A stretch of DNA of 7,710 bases from Caulobacteraceae bacterium (GTDB taxonomy: Bacteria > Pseudomonadota > Alphaproteobacteria > Caulobacterales > Caulobacteraceae), in contig JADZBR010000207.1 in NCBI GenBank assembly GCA_020852035.1, positions 1 to 7,710 of the forward strand. The letters are read 5' to 3'. Within the stretch, counting starts at the first letter, position 1. Every line of letters starts with the position of its first letter. Under the pieces are notes generated by a model. The model was not told the origin of the DNA, did no database searches, and worked only from the letters and a program-made list of their open reading frames with translations. Positions 1-5,680 of the stretch are shown here, piece by piece. The translations under genes were made by a program, and so were the position numbers.

Positions 1-375
1 ACCTACGAAGGCTACGATGATCGCTTGCGCTCCAGCTTCGCCTCGGCGCAGGGGCTGCTGGGCGCCCTGGACGGCGGCTGGACGCTGACCGACGCCTCGG
101 GCCGGCGGCTGTTCGCCTTCCAGCTGGTCGACAAGGGCGCGTCGGACGGCCTAATCGAGGGGGTGTGGCGCGACCTTCGCCGCACGCCCACGCCCGCCAG
201 CTCCGGCCTGATCGGGACCATCCATCGGATCGGCGGCCAGCTGACCATGAGCTTCGCCGCCTCGCGCGGCGGCTTCACCACCGTGACCCTGGGCCGGAGC
301 ATCGACGGCAGCTGGGGCGGGCGGCTCTCCGAGCCCGCCGGCGAAAGCGCCGTCACCCTGCGGCGGGGCGACTAG
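1..375 (+). CDS. Unrecognised protein, C-terminal part (5' end outside window)
   Basis: The reading frame is open from the first base and ends at TAG 373-375, so 124 C-terminal residues are visible and the start lies upstream. I do not recognise the family. The sequence looks strand-rich and soluble, with no membrane segment. Three similar Gly/Trp phrases recur (GGWTLTD, EGVWRDL, GSWGGRL), each around a tryptophan and spaced roughly 40 to 60 residues apart. Alternating polar and hydrophobic stretches such as RLFAFQLVD and GGFTTVTLG suggest a small beta-sandwich or barrel, but this is only inference from pattern. Codon use matches the neighbours. The stop overlaps the stop of the opposite-strand gene at 372-614, so the two converge with no spacer. 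A TTG at 25 is in frame but is unlikely to be the true start, since coding-like sequence continues upstream of it. Confidence 0.7.
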   Translation, partial: TYEGYDDRLRSSFASAQGLLGALDGGWTLTDASGRRLFAFQLVDKGASDGLIEGVWRDLRRTPTPASSGLIGTIHRIGGQLTMSFAASRGGFTTVTLGRSIDGSWGGRLSEPAGESAVTLRRGD

Positions 376-614
376 GACGGGTCAGGCTTGCGGAACACCG
401 CCGAGGCGGTCAGCGCCAGGGCGCCGTCCTCGGCGATCGCCTCGGCGCGGGCGAAGACCAGGGTGCGCGTCGTGCGGTCGATGGCGGCCTGGACGGTCAC
501 CGGGCCGGCGGGCTCGGCGCCGTAGTCCAGGGTCATGGTGACCGGCGGCAGGTCGCCGACCAGGTCCTTCAGGGCGGCCTCCAGGGCGGCGGCGTGGGGG
601 AACAGCGAACTCAT
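372..614 (-). CDS. Small hotdog-fold (PaaI/thioesterase-like) protein
   Basis: This gene encodes 80 residues from ATG 614, beginning MSSLFPHAAALEAAL. A TTG at 644 would add ten residues but sits against the upstream terminator, so I prefer the ATG; no strong Shine-Dalgarno is seen. After an N-terminal helix (residues 7-18) come PPVTMTLDY, GPVTVQAAID, RTLVFARAEAI, EDGALALTASAVF and a short tail. The run of strands ending in EDG..A.ASAVF resembles the second half of a PaaI-like hotdog domain, which in full is about 120-140 residues and acts on acyl-CoA thioesters. The first strands and the central-helix region carrying the usual active-site residues are absent or very short here. It may therefore be a minimal or degenerate hotdog protein, possibly without thioesterase activity. 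The family call rests on pattern only; that this is a real gene is more secure. Confidence 0.6.
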   Translation of the reverse strand: MSSLFPHAAALEAALKDLVGDLPPVTMTLDYGAEPAGPVTVQAAIDRTTRTLVFARAEAIAEDGALALTASAVFRKPDPS

Positions 615-642
615 CGCCGGGGCTGATACGCGCGGCGGCGGC

Positions 643-683
643 AAAGAAAAAGGGCGACGGACCTCTGGAGAAGTCCGCCGCCC
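643..683 (-). terminator. Strong intrinsic terminator after the small secreted protein gene
   Basis: Read on the minus strand, an 11-bp stem with one G-T wobble (GGGCGGCGGAC pairing with GTCCGTCGCCC, bases 652-683) is followed directly by TTTTTCTTT (651-643). The loop sequence can pair further, giving about 16 bp in total around a tiny loop. It begins 38 bases after the stop of the gene at 722-1051 and ends 28 bases before the ATG of the hotdog-like gene. This is the clearest Rho-independent terminator in the window. Confidence 0.9.
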
Positions 684-721
684 GAAGGCTCAGGCTCGAA
701 AATGTAGGGCTGGGAGGGCGC

Positions 722-1051
722 CTAGCGGTTCGCGACCTGGGTGCCGACCGGCAGGTCGCCGTTGCAGCGGGCGAGCTTGTCGCCGTCGAGCTGCTTGCGG
801 ACGTCGCCGAAAGTGGAGATCGCGCCGACTTCCTTGGTCAGTTCCTTGCAGGCGCTGGAAGAGATGGTGCGGGCGGTGGGCGTCTTGGCCACGCAGGTGG
901 TGTCGACGCAGTTGAACACCGCGCCGCCGGCGATGACCTTGGTCGGGCCGCTGACGGGGGTGACGAGCTTGACGGTGACTTCGGCGGCCAAGGCGCCACC
1001 GGCGCAGGCGAGCGAAAACGCGGCCGCGGCCGCAGCGATCGAAAACTTCAT
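722..1051 (-). CDS. Small secreted four-cysteine protein (CC_3452-like)
   Basis: This is a 109-residue exported protein of unknown function. Residues 1-22 form a Sec signal peptide: one Lys, an Ala-rich hydrophobic core, and a GALA-A type signal peptidase I site. The mature chain (about 87 residues) begins AEVTVKLVTPVSGPTKVIAG and contains four cysteines (48, 53, 68 and 96), so two disulfides in the periplasm are plausible. The layout (VT..L..PV....VIAGG.VF.C....C, then an SSACKEL helix, then LDGDKLARCN) matches my memory of the small CC_3452-type family of Caulobacter and relatives, whose role is unknown to me. The start ATG 1051 has GGAG about 10 bases upstream. A strong terminator follows, so this is probably a single-gene transcript. 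The gene is divergent from the penicillin-binding protein gene. Confidence 0.85.
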   Translation of the reverse strand: MKFSIAAAAAAFSLACAGGALAAEVTVKLVTPVSGPTKVIAGGAVFNCVDTTCVAKTPTARTISSSACKELTKEVGAISTFGDVRKQLDGDKLARCNGDLPVGTQVANR

Positions 1052-1162
1052 GAGGGGTCTTCTCCGGCGTTCGGGGAGTGGCTATCTGAAACTCAACGCG
1101 CCCGGCCATGCCGCCTTTGGGCGCTGACGCCGGTATCCCCACCGACATCAGCAGCGCCACAA

Positions 1163-1191
1163 CTAAGCACCGCTAAGATAACAGTGCTTAG
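1163..1191. repeat. Perfect 8+8 palindrome, operator-like
   Basis: CTAAGCAC (1163-1170) and GTGCTTAG (1184-1191) are perfect inverted copies separated by 13 bases. The site lies in the 276-base divergent region between the small secreted protein gene and the penicillin-binding protein gene. There is no T-run beside it, so it does not look like a terminator. Arms of this size and spacing suit a dimeric regulator binding site, but no regulator gene is visible nearby and I do not recognise the motif. Confidence 0.55.
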
Positions 1192-1202
1192 ATTGCTGGC
1201 AA
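1175..1202 (-). promoter_or_regulatory. Candidate promoter for the small secreted protein gene
   Basis: On the minus strand, TTGCCA (1202-1197) and TATCTT (1180-1175) are separated by 16 bases, a reasonable fit to a housekeeping -35/-10 pair (each 4 to 5 of 6 against TTGACA/TATAAT). The -10 lies between the two palindrome arms at 1163-1191. If correct, the leader would be about 115 bases. The spacing is good, but matches of this quality also occur by chance. Confidence 0.3.
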
Positions 1203-1226
1203 GCGTTTTTTCCGCCCTCGCCACGA

Positions 1227-1267
1227 AAAGCGCACGTTCATCTCTCGTAAACCCTATCGGGCGCTTT
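1227..1267. repeat. Short inverted repeat upstream of the penicillin-binding protein gene
   Basis: AAAGCGC (1227-1233) and GCGCTTT (1261-1267) are perfect 7-base inverted copies around 27 bases of comparatively A/T-rich sequence. They lie 60 bases before the ATG at 1328 and may be in the promoter or leader of that gene. I could not recognise a convincing plus-strand -35/-10 pair here, so the meaning is unclear. Confidence 0.3.
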
Positions 1268-1327
1268 CTCGCGCCCTAGCTACGCTCGCGCGGCGAGCGG
1301 CTACGGGAACCCTAGAGAGACGCCAGA

Positions 1328-3289
1328 ATGGCCGACGGCCGCCACGATCCGCGCCCGCCGCGCAAGCGCCGGGGGCTCATCGGCAACCTGATCTACTGGA
1401 GCCTGGTGCTGGGCGTCTGGGGGCTGATCTTCGGGGTCGCCTTCCTGGCCGTCTTCGCCCGCGACCTGCCCGACACCTCCAACCTCAACGACGTCGACCG
1501 GCAGGCCTCGATCGCCTACCTCGACCGCTCCGGCGGCGTGATTTCTGTGCGCGGCAGTCAGTTCGCCCCGCCGGTCGACCTCGACAAGCTGCCGGACTAC
1601 GTGCCCGCCGCCTTCATCGCTATCGAGGACCGCAAGTTCTACTACCACCCGGGGTTCGACCCCTTCGGCATCGCGCGGGCGGCCATCGGCTATGTGCGCG
1701 AGGGGCGGATCGTCGGCGGCGGCTCGACCATCACCCAGCAGCTGGCGCGCAACCTGTTCCTCACCCTGGACCAGAACCTCAAGCGCAAGGCCCAGGAGCT
1801 GATCCTGGCGGTCTGGCTGGAGCTGAAGTTCACCAAGAAGGAGATCCTCGCCCTCTACCTGAACCGGGTCTATTTCGGCGGCGGCGCCTACGGCATCGAG
1901 GCGGCCTCGCAGCGGTTCTTCAACAAGCCGGCCTCGCAGCTGACCCTGGCCGAGGCCGCCCTGCTCGCCGGTTCGATGAAGGGGCCTTCGCGCTACAGCC
2001 CCATCGCCTCCGGCGACCGGGCGGCCAAGCGGGCGATGCTGGTGCTCGACGCGATGGTCGAGACCGGCGCGATCACCGAGGCGGAACGGGCCGAGGCGCT
2101 GAAGAAGCCGGTGCGGGTCTCCTCCACCCTGGCCAACCAGCGGGCGCAGTATTTCACCGACTGGATCGACGGCCAGGTGCGCGCCCTGGTCGGCGAGCCC
2201 ACTCAGGATCTGGTCGTCGAGACCACCCTGGACCTGCCCATCCAGACCGCCGCCGAGCGCGCGATCCGCACCGGCGTGGCCAAGTCCGATCGCCAGGCCG
2301 CCCTGGTGGCGCTCGACGGCGAGGGCCGCATCCGCGCCTATGTCGGCGGAGCCAACTACAACGAGAGCCAGTTCGACCGGGCGACCACCGCGCGCCGCCA
2401 GGCTGGCTCGGCCTTCAAGCCCTTCGTCTACCTAACGGCGATGGAGCAGGGCCGCACGCCCGACGTGCAGGTCGTCGACGAGCCGGTGACCATCGGCAAC
2501 TGGAGCCCGAAGAACTATACCGGCGACTATCGCGGCCCGATGACCCTGCAGACGGCGCTGGCGCTGTCGATCAACACCGTGGCGGCCCGGCTCGCCAGCG
2601 AGGTCGGCACCGGCAATGTGGCGCAGACGGCGCGAAGGCTCGGCATCGCCTCGCCGATCCAGCAGGACCCCTCGATGGCGCTCGGCGCCGTCGAGGTGAG
2701 CCCCCTGGAGATGGCCCAGGCCTACGCCCCCTTCGCCAACGGCGGCCACCTGGCCAAGGGCTACGGCATCGAGCGCATCCGCACCGCCGAGGGCAAGGTG
2801 CTTTACGACCATTCGATGGACGCGGGCCCTCGGCCGCAGGTGATCGGCACGCCGGCCCTGCAATACATGAACCAGATGATGCGCCAGGTGATCGCCGGCG
2901 GCACCGGCAGGCGCGCCAAGGTCGCCGGCTACGACATCGCCGGCAAGACCGGCACCACCAGCGACTACCGCGACGCCTGGTTCGTCGGCTACACCGGCGG
3001 CTTCGTGGCGGCGGTCTGGACCGGCAAGGACGACAACACCCCGATGCGCTGGATCACCGGCGGCGGCACCCCGGCCGGCATCTGGCGCGACTTCATGACC
3101 TCGGCCCTGCCGCGGCTCGGCGTCAAGGCGATCCCCGGCGGGGTCATCCAGCCGCCGGCGGCCGAGGAACCCGACCCGATCGGCGATATCATCGGCGGGG
3201 TGAGCGACCTTCTGAACCCCAACCGCGAACCGCCGCCCGCCCAGCCGCCGCCGGTCGAGCAGTCGCAGCCGGAGCCGGTCCCCTACTGA
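1328..3289 (+). CDS. Bifunctional class A penicillin-binding protein (PBP1A family)
   Basis: The enzyme polymerises lipid II into glycan strands and cross-links the peptides at the outer face of the inner membrane. Of 653 residues, 1-18 are cytoplasmic and basic and about 19-43 form one membrane anchor. The GT51 glycosyltransferase domain follows, with catalytic Glu100 in AIEDRKFYYHPG, then GGSTITQQLARN (131-142), KRKAQE (152-157) and LYLNRVYFGGG (176-186). The transpeptidase domain carries all three classical motifs: SAFK with nucleophile Ser361 and Lys364, SIN at 414-416, and KTGT at 540-543. All key residues are present, so both activities are expected. At 653 residues it is shorter than E. 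coli PBP1A (about 850), and I see no room for the extra OB-type insert between the domains. The tail (about 605-653) is Pro/Glu-rich and probably disordered. The ATG is preceded by a weak AGAGAGA purine tract at 1314-1320. I cannot assign which Caulobacter-type paralogue this is. Confidence 0.95.
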   Translation: MADGRHDPRPPRKRRGLIGNLIYWSLVLGVWGLIFGVAFLAVFARDLPDTSNLNDVDRQASIAYLDRSGGVISVRGSQFAPPVDLDKLPDYVPAAFIAIEDRKFYYHPGFDPFGIARAAIGYVREGRIVGGGSTITQQLARNLFLTLDQNLKRKAQELILAVWLELKFTKKEILALYLNRVYFGGGAYGIEAASQRFFNKPASQLTLAEAALLAGSMKGPSRYSPIASGDRAAKRAMLVLDAMVETGAITEAERAEALKKPVRVSSTLANQRAQYFTDWIDGQVRALVGEPTQDLVVETTLDLPIQTAAERAIRTGVAKSDRQAALVALDGEGRIRAYVGGANYNESQFDRATTARRQAGSAFKPFVYLTAMEQGRTPDVQVVDEPVTIGNWSPKNYTGDYRGPMTLQTALALSINTVAARLASEVGTGNVAQTARRLGIASPIQQDPSMALGAVEVSPLEMAQAYAPFANGGHLAKGYGIERIRTAEGKVLYDHSMDAGPRPQVIGTPALQYMNQMMRQVIAGGTGRRAKVAGYDIAGKTGTTSDYRDAWFVGYTGGFVAAVWTGKDDNTPMRWITGGGTPAGIWRDFMTSALPRLGVKAIPGGVIQPPAAEEPDPIGDIIGGVSDLLNPNREPPPAQPPPVEQSQPEPVPY

Positions 3290-3353
3290 CGCGCCTGGCG
3301 AACACCGCCGGCGAGGCTTGCGCCCGGCGGCGGGCGGGGCCTATCTGCGCGGC

Positions 3354-3548
3354 ATGGCCGACCTGCCGCCCAACGCCGCGCCCGGCAAGCCGCTGACCCC
3401 TGCCGCCCGCCGGGCGCTGGAGGAGGCCGCCGCGCGTCATGCGGCCGAAGCCGAAGGCCCCGCCGCGCCCGAGGAGGGCGGCCCGCGCGGGCCCGAGCCC
3501 ACCCGCTTCGGCGACTGGGAGCGCAAGGGGATCGCGGTCGACTTTTGA
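3354..3548 (+). CDS. SDHAF4/DUF1674 family succinate dehydrogenase assembly factor
   Basis: This is a 64-residue soluble protein. The first two thirds are low complexity: PLTPAARRALEEAAARHAAEAE (12-34) reads as an Ala/Glu helix and is followed by a Pro/Gly/Glu linker. The last 16 residues, PTRFGDWERKGIAVDF, carry the hallmark C-terminus of DUF1674 (P-T-R-[YF]-G-D-W-E-x-K-G-x-x-x-D-F), which identifies the family with confidence. Eukaryotic and bacterial members assist maturation of the flavinylated succinate dehydrogenase subunit. ATG 3354 is preferred over an in-frame TTG at 3318, because the 12 extra residues would be unlike the family. No good Shine-Dalgarno is seen, only CCTATC 9-14 bases upstream. 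The gene starts 64 bases after the penicillin-binding protein stop, same strand, and may be read through from it. No sdh genes are in the window. Confidence 0.85.
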   Translation: MADLPPNAAPGKPLTPAARRALEEAAARHAAEAEGPAAPEEGGPRGPEPTRFGDWERKGIAVDF

Positions 3549-3634
3549 GCCGGGCGTTCGCCTCTCAGGCGCATGGGCTCGCCAGGGCCGGGCCAGGCGC
3601 TAGGGTGGCCGTTAACCTTTACGGGAGACGTCCC

Positions 3635-4060
3635 ATGCGCCGCCTTCTGGCTCTCGCCACCGGGCTCGCCGGCCTCGCCGCCGCCGGCTCGGCCGCCGCC
3701 TGCGAACGCTACGATCCCTGCCGTCGCCCGCCTCCGCCACCGCCGTGCCGGTGCGAACGGCCGGTCTACTATGAGCATCGCTATGCCGAGCGCGAGATCT
3801 ACCGGCCGCGCGTGCAGGAAGTCCGGCTGCCGGGCGACTTCTTCTACGGGGCCGGGGGCGTGGAAGCGCCGGTCGGCGGCGCGGACGTCTACTATGGCGG
3901 TGGCGGCTACGTGATCGCCGGCGGCGGGGCCTCCAGCTTCGCCGGCGCCTCAGCCTACGCCAGCGCGCGCGCCAGCGTCTCGGTCAGCACCCGCTTCCGG
4001 GGCGGCTATCACCACGGCGGCCGGGGCTGGGGCGGTCACAAAGGCGGCGGCAAGCACTAG
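3635..4060 (+). CDS. Secreted Pro/Gly-rich low-complexity protein
   Basis: This 141-residue protein belongs to no family I recognise. Residues 1-22 are a signal peptide (MRRLL, Ala/Leu/Gly core, then SAAA). The mature chain opens with four cysteines (23, 29, 38, 40) around a run of six prolines. A charged, Tyr/Arg-rich stretch follows (YYEHRYAEREIYRPR, 45-59), then a Gly/Tyr region (DVYYGGGGYVIAGGG), an Ala/Ser repeat-like segment (SSFAGASAYASARASVSVST, 100-119), and a Gly/His/Trp/Lys tail (GGYHHGGRGWGGHKGGGKH). It is probably a periplasmic or surface-exposed, partly disordered protein; the His-rich tail could bind metal, but that is speculation. Start ATG 3635 is supported by GGGAG seven bases upstream and by the signal peptide. 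The frame is open back to 3545, but the extra 30 residues would bury the signal peptide. The stop overlaps that of pyrF on the other strand. Confidence 0.8.
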   Translation: MRRLLALATGLAGLAAAGSAAACERYDPCRRPPPPPPCRCERPVYYEHRYAEREIYRPRVQEVRLPGDFFYGAGGVEAPVGGADVYYGGGGYVIAGGGASSFAGASAYASARASVSVSTRFRGGYHHGGRGWGGHKGGGKH

Positions 4061-4782
4061 GCGCCGGCCATCTCCTCGGCGATCCGCAGGGCCGCCGCGC
4101 GCGGGTCGGACGCGGCGGTCACCGGGCGACCGATGACGATGTGGCTGGCGCCGTTGCGGAGGGTCTCGGCGGGCGTCGCGGCCCTGGCCTGATCGTCCTT
4201 GCCGGCCCAGTCGGGGCGCACGCCGGGGGTCACCACCAGGAAGTCCGGGCCGCCGACGCGCCGCGCGATGGCGGCCTCGTGGGGGCTGGCCACCACGCCA
4301 TCGGCGCCGGCGTCGATCACCTGGCGGATGCGGCGCTCGACCAGGGCCTCGACGCCCATGCCGTAGCCGATCTCGGCGAGATCCTGGCCGTTCAGGCTGG
4401 TCAGCACGGTGACGCCGAGGATCTTCGCCGAGCGCTCGTCGCCCCGGCCGCGCACGGCGGCGGCCAGCACCTGCGGCTCGGCGTGGACGGTCAGGAAGTC
4501 GCAGGCGCCGGAGGCGACCACCGCGGCGGTCGCCTTCTCCACGGTCGCGCCGATGTCGTGCAGCTTCCAGTCGAGGAAGACCTCGCGGCCCCCGCGCTTG
4601 AGGTCCCTGGCCATCTCCATGCCGCCGGAGGCCAGCAGCTGAAGGCCGATCTTGTAGAAGGCGACGGCGTCGCCCAGCCCCTCGACCAGGGCCTCGGCCT
4701 CGGCGCGGGTCGGCACGTCGAGCGCCACGATCAGGCGCGGATCGGCGGCGGGCGCGTAAGCGCGGGCGAGGGCGGCGGCCAT
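4057..4782 (-). CDS. pyrF: Orotidine 5'-phosphate decarboxylase
   Basis: PyrF catalyses the last step of de novo UMP synthesis, removing CO2 from orotidine monophosphate in the cytoplasm. The protein has 241 residues, a normal length for the short bacterial form, with a TIM-barrel layout. LIVALDVP includes Asp22. FYKIGLQLL includes Lys44. The catalytic motif FLDWKLHDI carries Asp71, Lys73 and Asp76 (D-x-K-x-x-D). VTVLTSL, DGVVASPHEA and VTPGVRP (Arg189) follow, and GRPVT (218-222) forms the phosphate-binding end. All catalytic residues are present. Trp72 replaces the more usual Leu of DLKLHD, and HDIGATV replaces HDIPNTV; both look tolerable. ATG 4782 has an excellent AAGGAG six bases upstream (4794-4789). 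The gene is divergent from marC across 45 bases and converges on the secreted protein gene with overlapping stops, so it is likely transcribed alone. Confidence 0.96.
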   Translation of the reverse strand: MAAALARAYAPAADPRLIVALDVPTRAEAEALVEGLGDAVAFYKIGLQLLASGGMEMARDLKRGGREVFLDWKLHDIGATVEKATAAVVASGACDFLTVHAEPQVLAAAVRGRGDERSAKILGVTVLTSLNGQDLAEIGYGMGVEALVERRIRQVIDAGADGVVASPHEAAIARRVGGPDFLVVTPGVRPDWAGKDDQARAATPAETLRNGASHIVIGRPVTAASDPRAAALRIAEEMAGA

Positions 4783-4827
4783 GCGGCGCTCCTTCGGCTT
4801 GGTTTCGATTCAGGCTAAGAGGGCTGA
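4783..4827. promoter_or_regulatory. 45-base divergent pyrF/marC promoter region
   Basis: Only 45 bases separate the two opposite ATGs, and both ribosome binding sites lie inside: AAGGAG for pyrF (4794-4789) and AGAGGG for marC (about 4818-4823). Each promoter must therefore overlap the other or reach into the neighbouring coding region. A GATTC (4807-4811) lies in the middle and a GACTC (4831-4835) falls at the second codon of marC. Both fit the GANTC site methylated by CcrM in Caulobacter-type bacteria. I cannot place a -35/-10 pair with confidence. Confidence 0.5.
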
Positions 4828-5523
4828 ATGGACTCCTGGGACCTGGCGGTCAACTTCTTCATCGCGAGGTTCGCGCTGATCGACCCGGTGGGCAATGTGC
4901 CGGTGTTCGCCGCCGCGACGGCTGGAGCCACCGCCGCCGGGCGCAGGATGGTGGCGCTCTACATCGCGCTCTTCATCTTCGGTTTCCTGGCCTTCTTCTA
5001 CTTCACGGGCCTGGCGCTGCTGGAGTTCTTCGGCATCTCGCTGCCGGCCTTCCGCATCGCCGGCGGGATCATCCTCTTCCTCCTGGGCCTCGACATGGCC
5101 CGCGACGACTTCACCGCCCGCTTCGCCGACGCGGCCGACGGGGCCGAGACCAAGACGGCGCGGGCCTATGCGCGCCAGCGGTTCGAGCGGCTGATCGTGC
5201 CCTTCGCCATGCCGCTCCTGATCGGGCCCGGCGCGATCTCGACGGTGGTGATCTACGCCGGCGACGCCGGGCCGCGGACGCTTCAGACCACGGCGGTGGG
5301 CCTGGGCGTGCTGGCCGCGGTGGCGGCGGTGACCATGCTGACCTTCTGGTCGACGCCGCTGATCAGCCGGATCCTGGGGCGCATCGGCATGACCATCGTC
5401 GTGCGGGTGCTGGGGCTGATCCTCTGCGCGCTGGCGGTGCAGTTCGTGCTGATCGGGGTGGCGGACTCGACACGCGGCGTGATCCGCGGCGACGCGGCCG
5501 CGCCGTACGCGGCGGAGCGCTAG
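4828..5523 (+). CDS. MarC-family integral membrane protein
   Basis: This 231-residue inner-membrane protein of the MarC/UPF0056 family has about six hydrophobic segments: roughly 5-27, 43-65, 73-91, 124-143, 155-178 and 188-212. Family signatures are ALIDPVGNVPVF (16-27) at the end of the first segment, FRIAGGIILFLLGLDM (75-90), VPFAMPLLIGPGAIST (124-139) and the closing GRIGMTIVVRVLGLIL. A charged loop (91-122, rich in Asp, Arg and Ala) separates the two halves, which is typical. The family's molecular function is not settled: an early link to multiple antibiotic resistance in E. coli was not upheld, and a transport role is assumed. ATG 4828 follows AGAGGG with a short spacer. The gene is divergent from pyrF and converges on dnaJ, so it is probably a single transcript ending at or in the large inverted repeat. 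Confidence 0.92.
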   Translation: MDSWDLAVNFFIARFALIDPVGNVPVFAAATAGATAAGRRMVALYIALFIFGFLAFFYFTGLALLEFFGISLPAFRIAGGIILFLLGLDMARDDFTARFADAADGAETKTARAYARQRFERLIVPFAMPLLIGPGAISTVVIYAGDAGPRTLQTTAVGLGVLAAVAAVTMLTFWSTPLISRILGRIGMTIVVRVLGLILCALAVQFVLIGVADSTRGVIRGDAAAPYAAER

Positions 5524-5536
5524 ACCAATACGACTC

Positions 5537-5652
5537 CGTCACCCTAGGCCTTGCGCCTAGGATCCCTCGACCCGCTACCGGAACGTCTGCGGTCGACAGC
5601 CATCGTTAGAGAGGCGGCGATAGGGACCCTAGGCGCAAGGCCTAGGGTGACG
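5537..5652. repeat. 116-base nested inverted repeat between marC and dnaJ
   Basis: Arms at 5537-5567 and 5622-5652 are 31-base inverted copies with one mismatch (GGATCCC in the left arm against GGACCCT in the right, read on the plus strand). Each arm is itself palindromic: CCTAGGC and GCCTAGG flank a short CTTGC/GCAAG centre. The 54-base middle also holds partly complementary pieces (TCGACC near 5567-5572, GGTCGA at 5591-5596). The whole could fold as one long stem or as two separate hairpins. A GACTC (5532-5536) touches the outer edge of the left arm. The form is that of alphaproteobacterial palindromic intergenic repeats (GTCA-CC...GGATCC type), which are usually present in many genomic copies. 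It probably also serves as a two-way transcription barrier for the convergent genes. There is no transposase and no clear target duplication. Confidence 0.85.
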
Positions 5653-5680
5653 CTGGGTTTTGAAAGGCTCGCGCCGAAAT

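Noticed and set aside
2432..2863. 143-codon minus-strand frame inside the penicillin-binding protein gene
   Set aside because: It is antisense to the transpeptidase domain and has no family signature.
3612..3621. TTAACCTTTA resembling a CtrA half-site (TTAACCAT) before the secreted protein gene
   Set aside because: It is a single half-site with one mismatch, only about 14-20 bases before the ATG, without a second TTAA at the proper spacing.
3692..3703. Possible lipoprotein site at Cys23 of the secreted protein
   Set aside because: The residues before Cys are A-A-A without the Leu at -3 expected of a lipobox, so ordinary signal peptidase I cleavage is more likely.
4141..4818. 225-codon plus-strand frame opposite pyrF
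   Set aside because: This is a Gly/Ala/His-rich shadow of pyrF, which has complete catalytic motifs and a strong ribosome binding site.
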